Below the pieces are notes generated by a model. The model was given only the letters and a program-made list of their open reading frames with translations, did no database searches and was not told where the DNA came from. From Synergistaceae bacterium (lineage in GTDB: Bacteria; Synergistota; Synergistia; Synergistales; Synergistaceae), in the NCBI GenBank assembly GCA_031273585.1, contig JAISRP010000271.1:1-5763 (forward strand): a DNA stretch of 5,763 nt, given 5' to 3'. The translations under genes and the position numbers were made by a program. Within the stretch, counting starts at the first letter, position 1. The number at the start of each line of letters is the position of its first letter. This document shows, piece by piece, positions 1-5,763 of the stretch.

Positions 1-1972
1 CGACTAAACCTAAGAATCCAAAAAACTCGCTTATCTTTCCTGGACGGTACCCGGTTGCTATGGCTACACCTCTGTAGCCCTTTGCCCTTGCTATGATATC
101 GTCATCAGGGTTGATAAGGAGGAGGAGAATATTGACGTCTCCGCATATCTCGCGAACATTTTTCAAGCGTTTCTCCCAATAATGATTGAAATAGGGCGGA
201 CTACCGGCTGTATAAAGAAGATAAGTCGAGTTCTCAAACAGATCGTCGTGTATTATCTCGAACTCAGGCATTGGATAACGCTCCGGCGATGGCCAAGTTA
301 CGCTCTCCATCATGAAGGAATTCTGCATACAGAAACCCAGGTCCGGAAAGTTGACCTTATTTCGCAAGCAGTGATACAGCCCCTCCCGTATGTGGTATCC
401 GCAGGACTCGATCTCGAAGTTCTTGCAATCGACGAACGATTGACCTATGTTAAAGATGCCGTATAGCGAGTTTGCCTCGTTTGCCGTAGCGAGCAAAGAT
501 GTCGCGATATCGTCGTAATCTGCTCCTACAAGGCCCATGAGAACGGAATATGCAATATTTGGCGCGGAAAGCCCTTCCCACTGACTCTGCTCGAAAAAAT
601 TATGCAGCGTTAGGATGTCCACTCGCTGCGCGAAGTTCAGCATTGCCTCCAATTGCTTGTCATACTGCTGGTTTTTCTTGAGGAAATCAAACAGCTTCGC
701 CCTGTCGTTGAAGGCGTTTCTCAGTATTTCTGTTTTTTTCTCCAGTGCCCTTATTGGGCTTTGACTCGCCGTTTCCTCCATGCTTGAATATGTGATGCGG
801 CCTTTGCTCGAAACTGATTTTAAAATGTAGAGTTCGTCGCCAGTCGGAGGCAAAGGATCGCCATTGGGATTGTCCTCGTCGTTGGACGCGAAGAAATCCG
901 CGAGAGCCGCGCCGTCTCCCTTCATGTCGGCAATATTCCAACCTGCCTCCCTGCCTTTGCAAGTTGCCACGTACAGCGACATTCCTCCAAGCTCCGACAG
1001 AGGGCCTTTCCGTGCGAGTCCCTTCAGGACGAAATCCCCCGCCGTATTCCAGAACGCGAACGACTCATCCGCCGGCCGAGATCCTACTATCGCTGTGCTT
1101 ATCCGTCTGCTTGGAATTTTGTTCCCTGTATCACAGATCGAAATGGGGTTCTCGGCCATTTTAGACATGATCTCCATGATCCCAGAGGGCAACGTCGATC
1201 TGATATCCATGAAAATAGTCGGTCCGTCTATGGCGCGCAATATGTCGCCAGCCATCGCAAAATGGGCGGAAGCGCAAAATTCGCGTACCTTCTTGCCTTC
1301 ATAAGACACCCTCGCGACGGTGATTCCATCATAAGCGGCGCACTTCGAGGCGATCTCGTCATCCGCGTTCACCAGAACCGCAAATAGGTTTACGCTCCCG
1401 CACCGCTCGCGCAGCCCCTTGACAAAGCTGTCGGCGTATGTATTGAAATAAACCGGATCGCATATGACGCAGCATGTATATGGGGACTCATTGAACGAAG
1501 CGTTATGAGTGATCTCGAATGACGGTTTTGGGCACGCCTCTGCAACAGGCAGCTTTACTCCCTCCAGGAGAAAGGCGTTTTTGACTAGGATGTCTATGTC
1601 TGTTATGGCATGATCGACGTTCTTCGTGCTGTGATATAAACCTTCGCGCAGATGGTTTGCGCCGTCTTCGAGGTTGAATTTTTTAAAGTCTACAAGCGCC
1701 TGGCCCATCTGATAAATTCCGTAATGAGGGGCATTTTCTTTTGCGGTTTCGAACATCGCGCTCACTATGTCATCTCGGTTGTTTTCGATGAGAGCATTTA
1801 TTGTGCGATACGCAATTTCGTTTCCAAAAAAGCCGACCTTGTCGCAACGCACGAAAAAATTGCGCAGGTTCATCGGGTCGTTCCTCTGAGCGAACTCCAG
1901 CAGTTTGGGCTCGATCTCCGCAGCACTGTCCGGGTTCTTTTTTATGAAGTTGATCAACTGTACCAGGTTCAT
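1..1972 (-). CDS. Large protein with two tandem modules, glycosyltransferase-like (partial, C-terminus outside window)
   Basis: The frame is open for 657 codons from ATG 1972-1970 to the edge; an in-frame TAA (1975-1973) directly precedes the ATG, so no earlier start is possible. A weak AGGGG (1984-1988) lies 11 bases upstream. Residues about 1-140 are Leu/Phe-rich and look alpha-helical. Residues about 150-390 resemble a GT-A-fold transferase: a CDPVYFN-type strand start (171-177), a hydrophobic strand with VNADDEI (201-207), then FMDIR (254-258) where such enzymes carry the metal-binding DxD. From residue about 424 the module starts again. No signal peptide or membrane segment is seen, so it is probably cytoplasmic. 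GC is near 50 percent in sampled blocks, lower than the neighbours. The role, perhaps sugar transfer to a surface glycan or protein, is inference. The open frame is certain; the family assignment is moderate. Confidence 0.85.
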   Translation of the reverse strand, partial: MNLVQLINFIKKNPDSAAEIEPKLLEFAQRNDPMNLRNFFVRCDKVGFFGNEIAYRTINALIENNRDDIVSAMFETAKENAPHYGIYQMGQALVDFKKFNLEDGANHLREGLYHSTKNVDHAITDIDILVKNAFLLEGVKLPVAEACPKPSFEITHNASFNESPYTCCVICDPVYFNTYADSFVKGLRERCGSVNLFAVLVNADDEIASKCAAYDGITVARVSYEGKKVREFCASAHFAMAGDILRAIDGPTIFMDIRSTLPSGIMEIMSKMAENPISICDTGNKIPSRRISTAIVGSRPADESFAFWNTAGDFVLKGLARKGPLSELGGMSLYVATCKGREAGWNIADMKGDGAALADFFASNDEDNPNGDPLPPTGDELYILKSVSSKGRITYSSMEETASQSPIRALEKKTEILRNAFNDRAKLFDFLKKNQQYDKQLEAMLNFAQRVDILTLHNFFEQSQWEGLSAPNIAYSVLMGLVGADYDDIATSLLATANEANSLYGIFNIGQSFVDCKNFEIESCGYHIREGLYHCLRNKVNFPDLGFCMQNSFMMESVTWPSPERYPMPEFEIIHDDLFENSTYLLYTAGSPPYFNHYWEKRLKNVREICGDVNILLLLINPDDDIIARAKGYRGVAIATGYRPGKISEFFGFLGLV
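2..703 (-). repeat. Internal module copy 2 (residues about 424-657, continues past the window)
   Basis: This is the second copy of the module, offset by about 420 residues from the first, with single-residue indels near residues 431, 570 and 640. It repeats NFF (458), IAY (473), YGI (504), REGLYH (529-534), FEI (571), YFN (594), RxxCGxVN (607-614) and NPDDDI (621-626). The window ends just before the part equivalent to the FMDIR motif of copy 1, so whether copy 2 keeps a catalytic motif cannot be seen. Confidence 0.85.
1268..1966 (-). repeat. Internal module copy 1 (residues about 3-235 of the large protein)
   Basis: This is the first copy of a diverged tandem protein repeat. Residues 38-117 align without gaps to residues 458-537, with 31 of 80 identical by eye count. 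Shared landmarks are NFF (38), IAY (53), YGI (84), REGLYH (109-114), FEI (152), YFN (175), RxxCGxVN (188-195) and the NxDD strand end (202). The DNA is strongly diverged, so this is an old duplication and not a recent direct repeat. Confidence 0.85.
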
Positions 1973-2275
1973 TTAACAACACGCCCCTGTTCCGAAATTC
2001 TCCGTTCCCGCATCTAAACTTAGTATGCCCCAAGTGAGCCGGCGAGTCAACTATTACGATATCGCCGAACGCAAACGACTCTATCCAGAATATCTTATCG
2101 GATTATTTTCACTCGGGCTAAAGTTATACTTTGCTGTTCAATTGCTCGTATTGGATGGACCCCATGTGCGCTACACTTCAAAATTGCCAGGGGAAGGTTT
2201 TTAGCAAGATTTTCGTAACCGCCAAAGGCAGAAGCGGGGTGGGGCAATTCAGTGTCGCACGACATTCATTTACCC
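1973..2275 (-). other. Intergenic spacer between the exported-protein gene and the large tandem-module gene
   Basis: This 303-base stretch holds the promoter at 2022-2050 and no convincing gene. A 56-codon minus frame (2265-2095, ATG to TAA) begins 10 bases after the upstream stop codon, but it has no recognisable motif and only a weak GAGGG as ribosome site. A 7-base inverted repeat (2182-2188 with 2243-2249) and a small TGTCG/CGACA palindrome just after the upstream gene lack U-tracts, so no clear intrinsic terminator is seen. Composition changes here from GC-rich to mixed. Confidence 0.6.
2022..2050 (-). promoter_or_regulatory. Sigma-70-type promoter of the large tandem-module gene
   Basis: On the minus strand, TTGACT (2050-2045, 5 of 6 to the -35 consensus) is followed after exactly 17 bases by CATACT (2027-2022, 4 of 6 to the -10 consensus). 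Transcription would begin near 2015, giving a leader of about 43 bases before the ATG at 1972. The region is AT-richer than the operon. The position and spacing make it the best promoter candidate in the window; it has not been tested. Confidence 0.6.
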
Positions 2276-3097
2276 TCACCGCCGCGCGCTCGACGTCCAT
2301 ATCTCGAGGTATATGTCGTGCAGGTGCGTGAAGAACTCGTAGTCCGCGGGGGGCGGGGCTATCGTCATGCTCTTGGGCGCGCTTGCCGTCCTCGAGCGGA
2401 TCGGGGGCGGGGTCCACGCGTCATGCAGGACCCACCAGTCGCGCTTTTTCGCCTCGTCTATGGCCATCGCCAGCTCCGGGGTCCTCGTGCTGCCGGACCA
2501 GGCCCTCCACAGGTCGTCGGGGGGGCGGACCGCGCCGTCGGTGGCGGCCTTTATCCAGGGGCTGATGGCGCCGGTCAGGTCGAGTATGCGGACGTCTCCT
2601 ATGAGGCTGCGGCCAACCTCGAGCGTGCTCTCAAGGCGCGACTGGAACTCGGCCAGCCTCCTCTGGTAGAAGGAGTAGTTGTCGGGGGACAGTTGGGAGA
2701 GCACTATCAGCATCCTCTGGCTCAGGAAGGGCAGTATGGACGGGTCGTAGGGGATCAGGTCGCGTCCCGCTCCCGCCACGGGCAGGTTCTCATAGAGCAG
2801 GCGCACGTCGTCGCTTTTTATGTCGAACCCGAACGCGGCGGCGTCGGCTGGGTCGAGGGCGATCGTCGGGATGTTTCTCGGTATGCGCCTCGGGGTCTTG
2901 AGGGCTCCGGCGTCAGTCCACGACGCCACCTGCTGTATGTTTATCGTCGATCCCACTATGAAGCGCGCCATGCTCCCCAGCCAGGGCAGGGTGGTCTGGA
3001 TCGTGATTACCGGTTCCGCTGCGGCGCACAGGCACGGTATGCAGAGCATAGCGGCGGCCGAGACGATGCAGATCCCAAGCCTAATGCGGCGCCTCAC
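2276..3097 (-). CDS. Exported ZnuA/TroA-like substrate-binding protein, apparently lacking the usual metal ligands
   Basis: The product has 273 residues. The start is GTG 3097-3095, whose last bases overlap the rnc stop (GTGA), with GGGGGAG five bases upstream. Residues 1-27 form a Sec signal peptide: RRRIR, a hydrophobic core, and cleavage after AAA27. The rest follows the TroA/ZnuA (PF01297) plan: an ITIQTTLPWLGSMARFIVG strand-helix (31-49), a middle DPS plus SPDNYSFY helix (118-144) as in the family's DP...LDPEN..YY connecting helix, and a C-terminal lobe (about 170-267). The first two expected ligand His positions are not His. The family's third-ligand HDA(F/Y) region aligns best with DLTGAISPW (173-181). 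The only mature His are 225, 258 and 260. It may bind something other than Zn/Mn, or be structural. No permease or ATPase gene is nearby. The family call is inference from motifs. Confidence 0.8.
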   Translation of the reverse strand: MRRRIRLGICIVSAAAMLCIPCLCAAAEPVITIQTTLPWLGSMARFIVGSTINIQQVASWTDAGALKTPRRIPRNIPTIALDPADAAAFGFDIKSDDVRLLYENLPVAGAGRDLIPYDPSILPFLSQRMLIVLSQLSPDNYSFYQRRLAEFQSRLESTLEVGRSLIGDVRILDLTGAISPWIKAATDGAVRPPDDLWRAWSGSTRTPELAMAIDEAKKRDWWVLHDAWTPPPIRSRTASAPKSMTIAPPPADYEFFTHLHDIYLEIWTSSARR

Positions 3098-3825
3098 GAG
3101 CTCTCCCCCAGGCGCGCCAGCGCGCTCTCCGCCGCCGCGAACTCGGCGGACTTTATCGAGCTGCCGCGGCCGGTCGCGAACACGCTGCCGTCGGAGAGAA
3201 CGGCCTCCACCACGAACGTCGACGCGTGATCCGGGCCGCTGCGGCGCGAGAGCCGGTACGTCGGGGGGTGCGAGCCCATGGCCTGAAGCGCCTCCTGCAG
3301 GCGGGTCTTGGCGTCCTTGTTCGCGACTCCGCACTGCGACGGTGGCTCCGCGCTGCTCTCGAGGCGTCTTATCACCGAGGCCGCCTGTTCGTATCCGCCG
3401 TCGAGGAAGATTGCGCCCAGCACAGCCTCCATCGCGTCAGCCAGTATGGATGGGTTGCTCCTGCCGCCCTGCAGCTCCAGCCCCCTGCTGATGCGAAGCA
3501 GAGGGGAAATTCGGAGCTTTGCGGCCCATGACGCCAGGGACGAGGAGCACACTGTCATGGCCCTGGCCTTCGTCAGCTCGCCCTCGTCGTACTCGGGGTG
3601 GCGCAAAAAAAGCGCCTCGGACACGCAGAGCTCCAACACGGCGTCTCCGAGGTACTCCAGCCTCTCGTTGCAGCGTCCGGTCCCGGCCTCGTTCGCGTAG
3701 GACGCATGGGTCAGGGCCTCGCGGAGCAGGTCCTGTCCGCGGAAATCGTATCCGAGTCTCTCGCTGAACTCCCGGAGGGCGTCGGACTCCCGCCCGCCTT
3801 GAACGTCACGGCAGTCAGTCGTCAT
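3094..3825 (-). CDS. rnc: Ribonuclease III
   Basis: This double-strand-specific endoribonuclease processes rRNA precursors and some mRNAs in the cytoplasm. The 243 residues are near the usual length. The catalytic domain (about 15-155) carries the NERLEYLGDAV signature at 53-63. By comparison with E. coli, the acidic residues are E54, E57, D61, E81 (in DEGEL), D130 and E133 (in LADAMEAVLGA). The dsRNA-binding domain spans about 170-240, with LQE at 176-178 and the helix SAEFAAAESAL near the end; its usual KK pair before that helix is IK here. ATG 3825 is the first possible start, because an in-frame TGA (3834-3832) precedes it. The ribosome site is weak (GAG seven bases upstream). The gene follows fabF after 30 bases with no terminator, so it is probably cotranscribed, and it overlaps the next gene by GTGA. 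Confidence 0.97.
   Translation of the reverse strand: MTTDCRDVQGGRESDALREFSERLGYDFRGQDLLREALTHASYANEAGTGRCNERLEYLGDAVLELCVSEALFLRHPEYDEGELTKARAMTVCSSSLASWAAKLRISPLLRISRGLELQGGRSNPSILADAMEAVLGAIFLDGGYEQAASVIRRLESSAEPPSQCGVANKDAKTRLQEALQAMGSHPPTYRLSRRSGPDHASTFVVEAVLSDGSVFATGRGSSIKSAEFAAAESALARLGESS
3103..3109 (-). promoter_or_regulatory. Ribosome binding site fixing the GTG start of the exported protein
   Basis: GGGGGAG on the minus strand lies five bases before GTG 3097, inside the end of rnc. It supports this GTG over earlier in-frame codons, which would place the start deep within rnc. It also puts the positively charged n-region directly before the hydrophobic core of the signal peptide. 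Confidence 0.7.
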
Positions 3826-3855
3826 CTTTTCTCACACCGAGCGTGTTTTGTGTTT

Positions 3856-5091
3856 TCAGTCCCGGAACCGCTCAACGGCCAATACTCCGTTGTGACCTCC
3901 GAAACCGGCGTTGTTTATGATTATCCTGTCGACCCGCGCCTCCACGGCCCTGGCGCTTACGTTGACGCGGCACTCCGGGTCCGGCGACTCGTAGTTTATG
4001 GTTGGGTGTATCACTCCGCGCTCGATGGCCATGAGGGCCGCTATCGTCTCGACGGCTCCAGCCGCGCCAAGGCAGTGCCCCAGCATGGACTTCGTCGAGT
4101 GGACCGGCATCTTGTCGGCGTGGTCCCCGAAGACCTTGCGAATGGCTATGCTCTCCGTCCTGTCGTTGAGCTGGGTCGAGGTGCCGTGGGCGTTGTACAG
4201 GTCCACCTGGTCCGGTCGCCATCCTGCCATCTTAAGCGCGTTTGCGATCGCGCGGACCGACCCCGTGCCCTCCGGGTCTGGCGCCGTGATGTGGTGCGCG
4301 TCGCAGGTGTTGCCGTAGCCCTTCACCTCCGCGTAGATGTGCGCCCCGCGCCGTTTGGCGTGCTCCAGCTCCTCGAAGACGAGTATGCCGGCGCCCTCCC
4401 CCATGATAAAGCCATCCCTGCCCAGGTCGAAGGGCCTGCACGCGGTCTCCGGCTCGTCGTTCCGGGTCGAGAGGGCCTTCATGTTGGCGAACCCGGCTAT
4501 GGCTATGGGCGTTATCGCGGCCTCGGCCCCGCCGGCCAGTATGATGTCGGCATCCCCTCGGCCAATTGTGTGCATGGCCTCGCCCATGTTGTGGGTGGCC
4601 GTGGCGCACGCCGTCACTATCGCCATGTTGGGGCCCCTCGCGTTGAAGCGCATCGCCACGTACGCGGCCGGCATGTTGCTAAGCATCATCGGCACGAAGA
4701 ACGGGCTCACCCTGGACGGTCCCTTCTCCTTCAGGATGTTGTAGTTCTCGTGGGTGGTCGTTATCCCGCCCTCGCCGCTCCCCACGTACACGCCGAACGC
4801 GTCGTGGTCTATTTTATCCATATCGAGGCCCGAATCCCTGATGGCCATGTCAGACGCCGGGATTACGAAGTGGATCACCCTGTCCGTCTTGCGGGCCTCC
4901 TTCTTGTCCAGCCAGGGCTCGACGTCGAAGCCCCTGACCTCGGCCGCGATCTTTACGCTGTGCCCCGCAGTGTCGAAGAGGGATATCCCGCCTATGCCGT
5001 TGCGCCCCTCAGCCAGGGCGTCCCAGTAGGCGTCCTTTCCGCAGCCGATGGGGCTCACGACCCCCAAACCCGTGATGACGACTCTCCTCAA
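3856..5091 (-). CDS. fabF: 3-oxoacyl-[acyl-carrier-protein] synthase II (KAS II)
   Basis: FabF condenses malonyl-ACP with acyl-ACP in the elongation step of type II fatty acid synthesis. With a TTG start at 5091 the product has 411 residues, the usual length, and begins RRVVITGLGVVSPIG like other FabF proteins. The Cys-His-His triad is intact: C162 (in TACAT), H302 (in NAHGTST) and H339 (in LGH), with the conserved K334. The gatekeeper GFGG loop is at 396-399; the residue two before its Phe, usually Phe, is Ala395. A GTG at 5100 is in frame but lies within the Shine-Dalgarno AAAGGAG, which is correctly spaced only for the TTG. The gene follows acpP after a strong terminator-like hairpin, suggesting reduced expression relative to acpP. 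Confidence 0.97.
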   Translation of the reverse strand: MRRVVITGLGVVSPIGCGKDAYWDALAEGRNGIGGISLFDTAGHSVKIAAEVRGFDVEPWLDKKEARKTDRVIHFVIPASDMAIRDSGLDMDKIDHDAFGVYVGSGEGGITTTHENYNILKEKGPSRVSPFFVPMMLSNMPAAYVAMRFNARGPNMAIVTACATATHNMGEAMHTIGRGDADIILAGGAEAAITPIAIAGFANMKALSTRNDEPETACRPFDLGRDGFIMGEGAGILVFEELEHAKRRGAHIYAEVKGYGNTCDAHHITAPDPEGTGSVRAIANALKMAGWRPDQVDLYNAHGTSTQLNDRTESIAIRKVFGDHADKMPVHSTKSMLGHCLGAAGAVETIAALMAIERGVIHPTINYESPDPECRVNVSARAVEARVDRIIINNAGFGGHNGVLAVERFRD

Positions 5092-5099
5092 GCAAATCA

Positions 5100-5106
5100 C
5101 TCCTTT
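5100..5106 (-). promoter_or_regulatory. Ribosome binding site of fabF that decides for a TTG start
   Basis: AAAGGAG on the minus strand ends eight bases before TTG 5091-5089. Its last G is the first base of the alternative GTG at 5100, so that GTG would have no usable ribosome site. The site also directly follows the U-tract of the upstream terminator (5107-5112). Confidence 0.75.
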
Positions 5107-5146
5107 AAAAAAGGGGGGCGCGCCAAGTGTCCCCGACGCGCCCCCC
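5107..5146 (-). terminator. Intrinsic terminator or attenuator between acpP and fabF
   Basis: On the minus strand a perfect 10-bp stem pairs GGGGGGCGCG (5146-5137) with CGCGCCCCCC (5122-5113), extendable by a C-G and a G-U pair. The loop is 10 to 14 bases. Six U follow at once (5112-5107). It begins 22 bases after the acpP stop. With fabF directly downstream, it would act as a partial terminator giving excess acpP mRNA, or as a 3' stabilising structure for that transcript. Confidence 0.85.
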
Positions 5147-5168
5147 TCGAGTCCGTCAGCGCGTCCTG

Positions 5169-5420
5169 TTACTCATCCACGCCAAGCTTCGACTTGACGT
5201 ACTCGAGAGCCTCGCCGACGTTCGTCAGCTTCTCGGCGTCCTCATCCGGGATCTCGACGTCGAACTCCTCCTCGATCCCCATGATCAGCTCGACGATGTC
5301 GAGCGAATCCGCGCCGAGGTCCTCCACAAACGAGGCGTCCGGCTTTATCTGATCCTCCTCGACGTTGAGACGGTCCATAACCAGTTCCTTCAGCTTTGCC
5401 AAAACTACTTCCGACTGCAT
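5169..5420 (-). CDS. acpP: Acyl carrier protein
   Basis: ACP is the small acidic cytoplasmic carrier that holds fatty acyl intermediates on a 4'-phosphopantetheine arm. The 83 residues fit the family. The attachment site is Ser39 in [14 protein letters not shown] (34-47), followed by the acidic recognition helix and [16 protein letters not shown] (50-65). ATG 5420 is chosen because AAGGAGGT (5437-5430) lies nine bases upstream and the protein then starts at the normal N-terminal helix; the frame is open further upstream but would add about 21 atypical residues. The gene lies 129 bases downstream of fabG and is followed by a strong hairpin with a U-tract before fabF, fitting the high abundance needed for ACP. 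Confidence 0.98.
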   Translation of the reverse strand: MQSEVVLAKLKELVMDRLNVEEDQIKPDASFVEDLGADSLDIVELIMGIEEEFDVEIPDEDAEKLTNVGEALEYVKSKLGVDE

Positions 5421-5549
5421 CTCCTGTGCACCTCCTTCCAGTTTTTTTTCGTCTTTGCAAACTCGAAAATATTCATAAAGCAATCGGGGCGAGTCCGGCG
5501 GAAATTTTTAAAATAGCCGGTTTCCCCTCGAATCCCGCTCGCGGGCCCC
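5421..5549 (-). other. AT-rich spacer between fabG and acpP
   Basis: This 129-base spacer is distinctly AT-richer than the surrounding operon. It contains a 5-base inverted repeat, CCGGC/GCCGG (5495-5499 and 5516-5520), enclosing an A/T block of about 13 bases. A short CCCG/CGGG hairpin follows the fabG stop without a U-tract, so it is not a terminator. No sequence close to a TTGACA/TATAAT pair was found. An internal acpP promoter or operator is possible but unproven. Confidence 0.35.
5430..5437 (-). promoter_or_regulatory. Strong ribosome binding site of acpP
   Basis: AAGGAGGT on the minus strand is nearly fully complementary to the 16S rRNA 3' end and lies nine bases before ATG 5420. A run of eight A (5449-5442) lies just upstream and may aid ribosome loading. 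A second AGGAG abuts the ATG, too close to be the main site. Confidence 0.8.
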
Positions 5550-5763
5550 TCACATCGTCATGCCGCCGTCCACTGCCAGCACCTGCCCCGTGACGTACGC
5601 AGCCTCGTCCGAGACGAGGTACGCCACTGCCTCCGCGACGTCCTCCGGCACGCCGTATCTTCCCACCGGGATCTGAGCCATCGACGCGCTCCTGACGTTC
5701 TCCGGAAGGGCGGCCGTCATGTCCGTCGCGATGAATCCAGGCGCCACGGCGTTTGCGGTTATG
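5550..5763 (-). CDS. fabG: 3-oxoacyl-[acyl-carrier-protein] reductase, C-terminal part (5' end outside window)
   Basis: FabG is the NADPH-dependent reductase of 3-ketoacyl-ACP and belongs to the short-chain dehydrogenase/reductase family. Only the last 70 complete codons are present; the frame runs to the right edge without interruption, so the gene is cut by the window and not truncated in nature. Visible family features are the NAVAPGFIATDM segment after the active-site helix, IPVGRYGVPEDVAEAV, and the C-terminal DEAAYVTGQVLAVDGGM typical of FabG. The Rossmann nucleotide site and the Ser-Tyr-Lys catalytic residues lie outside. A GTG at 5747 within this segment is an internal Val codon, not a start. 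It is the first visible gene of the fabG-acpP-fabF-rnc cluster. Confidence 0.95.
   Translation of the reverse strand, partial: ITANAVAPGFIATDMTAALPENVRSASMAQIPVGRYGVPEDVAEAVAYLVSDEAAYVTGQVLAVDGGMTM

Noticed and set aside
864..1304. A 146-codon plus-strand frame and other short frames in 1-2000
   Set aside because: They are antisense to the 657-codon open minus-strand frame, whose internal repeat shows that it is the real coding frame.
2252..3229. A 325-codon open frame on the plus strand
   Set aside because: It is antisense to the exported ZnuA-like protein and the end of rnc, has no recognisable domain, and is explained by the GC-rich composition.
3098..3334. An N-terminal extension of the exported protein to an ATG at 3334
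   Set aside because: The extension is out of frame within rnc, is Arg/Gly/Pro-rich, and would bury the signal peptide. The GTG at 3097 has a good ribosome site and the classic GTGA overlap.
3598..5352. A 584-codon open frame on the plus strand
   Set aside because: It lies antisense to rnc, fabF and acpP, all with intact family motifs. Long stop-free antisense frames are expected from GC-rich codon use, and its translation shows only low-complexity Arg/Val/Gly-rich sequence.
5421..5483. A longer ACP starting at 5483
   Set aside because: The added 21 residues are unlike any ACP N-terminus and would read through the strong ribosome site at 5430-5437.
5532..5545. Hairpin just after the fabG stop as a terminator
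   Set aside because: The stem is only about four base pairs and no U-tract follows.

Overview
All convincing genes lie on the minus strand, so the window reads right to left. The right-hand part (about 2276-5763) is a GC-rich bacterial housekeeping cluster in the order fabG (C-terminal end only), acpP, fabF, rnc, then an exported ZnuA/TroA-like protein. The fabG-acpP-fabF-rnc order is common in several bacterial phyla. GC content (about two thirds in a sampled block), frequent AGG and ATA codons and a Sec-type exported binding protein would suit an anaerobic Gram-negative lineage such as Synergistota, but taxonomy cannot be settled from this window.

Fatty acid synthesis: FabG reduces 3-ketoacyl-ACP, AcpP carries the growing chain, and FabF performs the condensation. 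acpP has a near-ideal Shine-Dalgarno sequence. It is followed by a strong intrinsic terminator whose U-tract touches the Shine-Dalgarno of fabF. fabF itself most likely starts at TTG. Together these suggest much more ACP than FabF is made. rnc (RNase III) follows after 30 bases. The exported protein gene starts inside the rnc stop codon (GTGA overlap), so the two are probably translationally coupled.

Left part (1-1972): one long minus-strand frame is open from an ATG at 1972 to the window edge (657 codons, no stop). Its GC is near 50 percent in sampled blocks, clearly lower than the operon. The product contains the same module twice: a helical region followed by what looks like a GT-A-type glycosyltransferase-like domain, the second copy being cut by the edge. 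A good sigma-70 promoter sits just upstream in the 303-base spacer (1973-2275), so this gene looks like its own transcription unit. It may be an acquired, surface-glycan-type gene next to the core operon.

No tRNA, rRNA, CRISPR array, insertion sequence or attachment site was seen. The most unusual items are the duplicated large protein, the exported binding-protein homologue that seems to lack metal ligands, and the acpP/fabF terminator arrangement.
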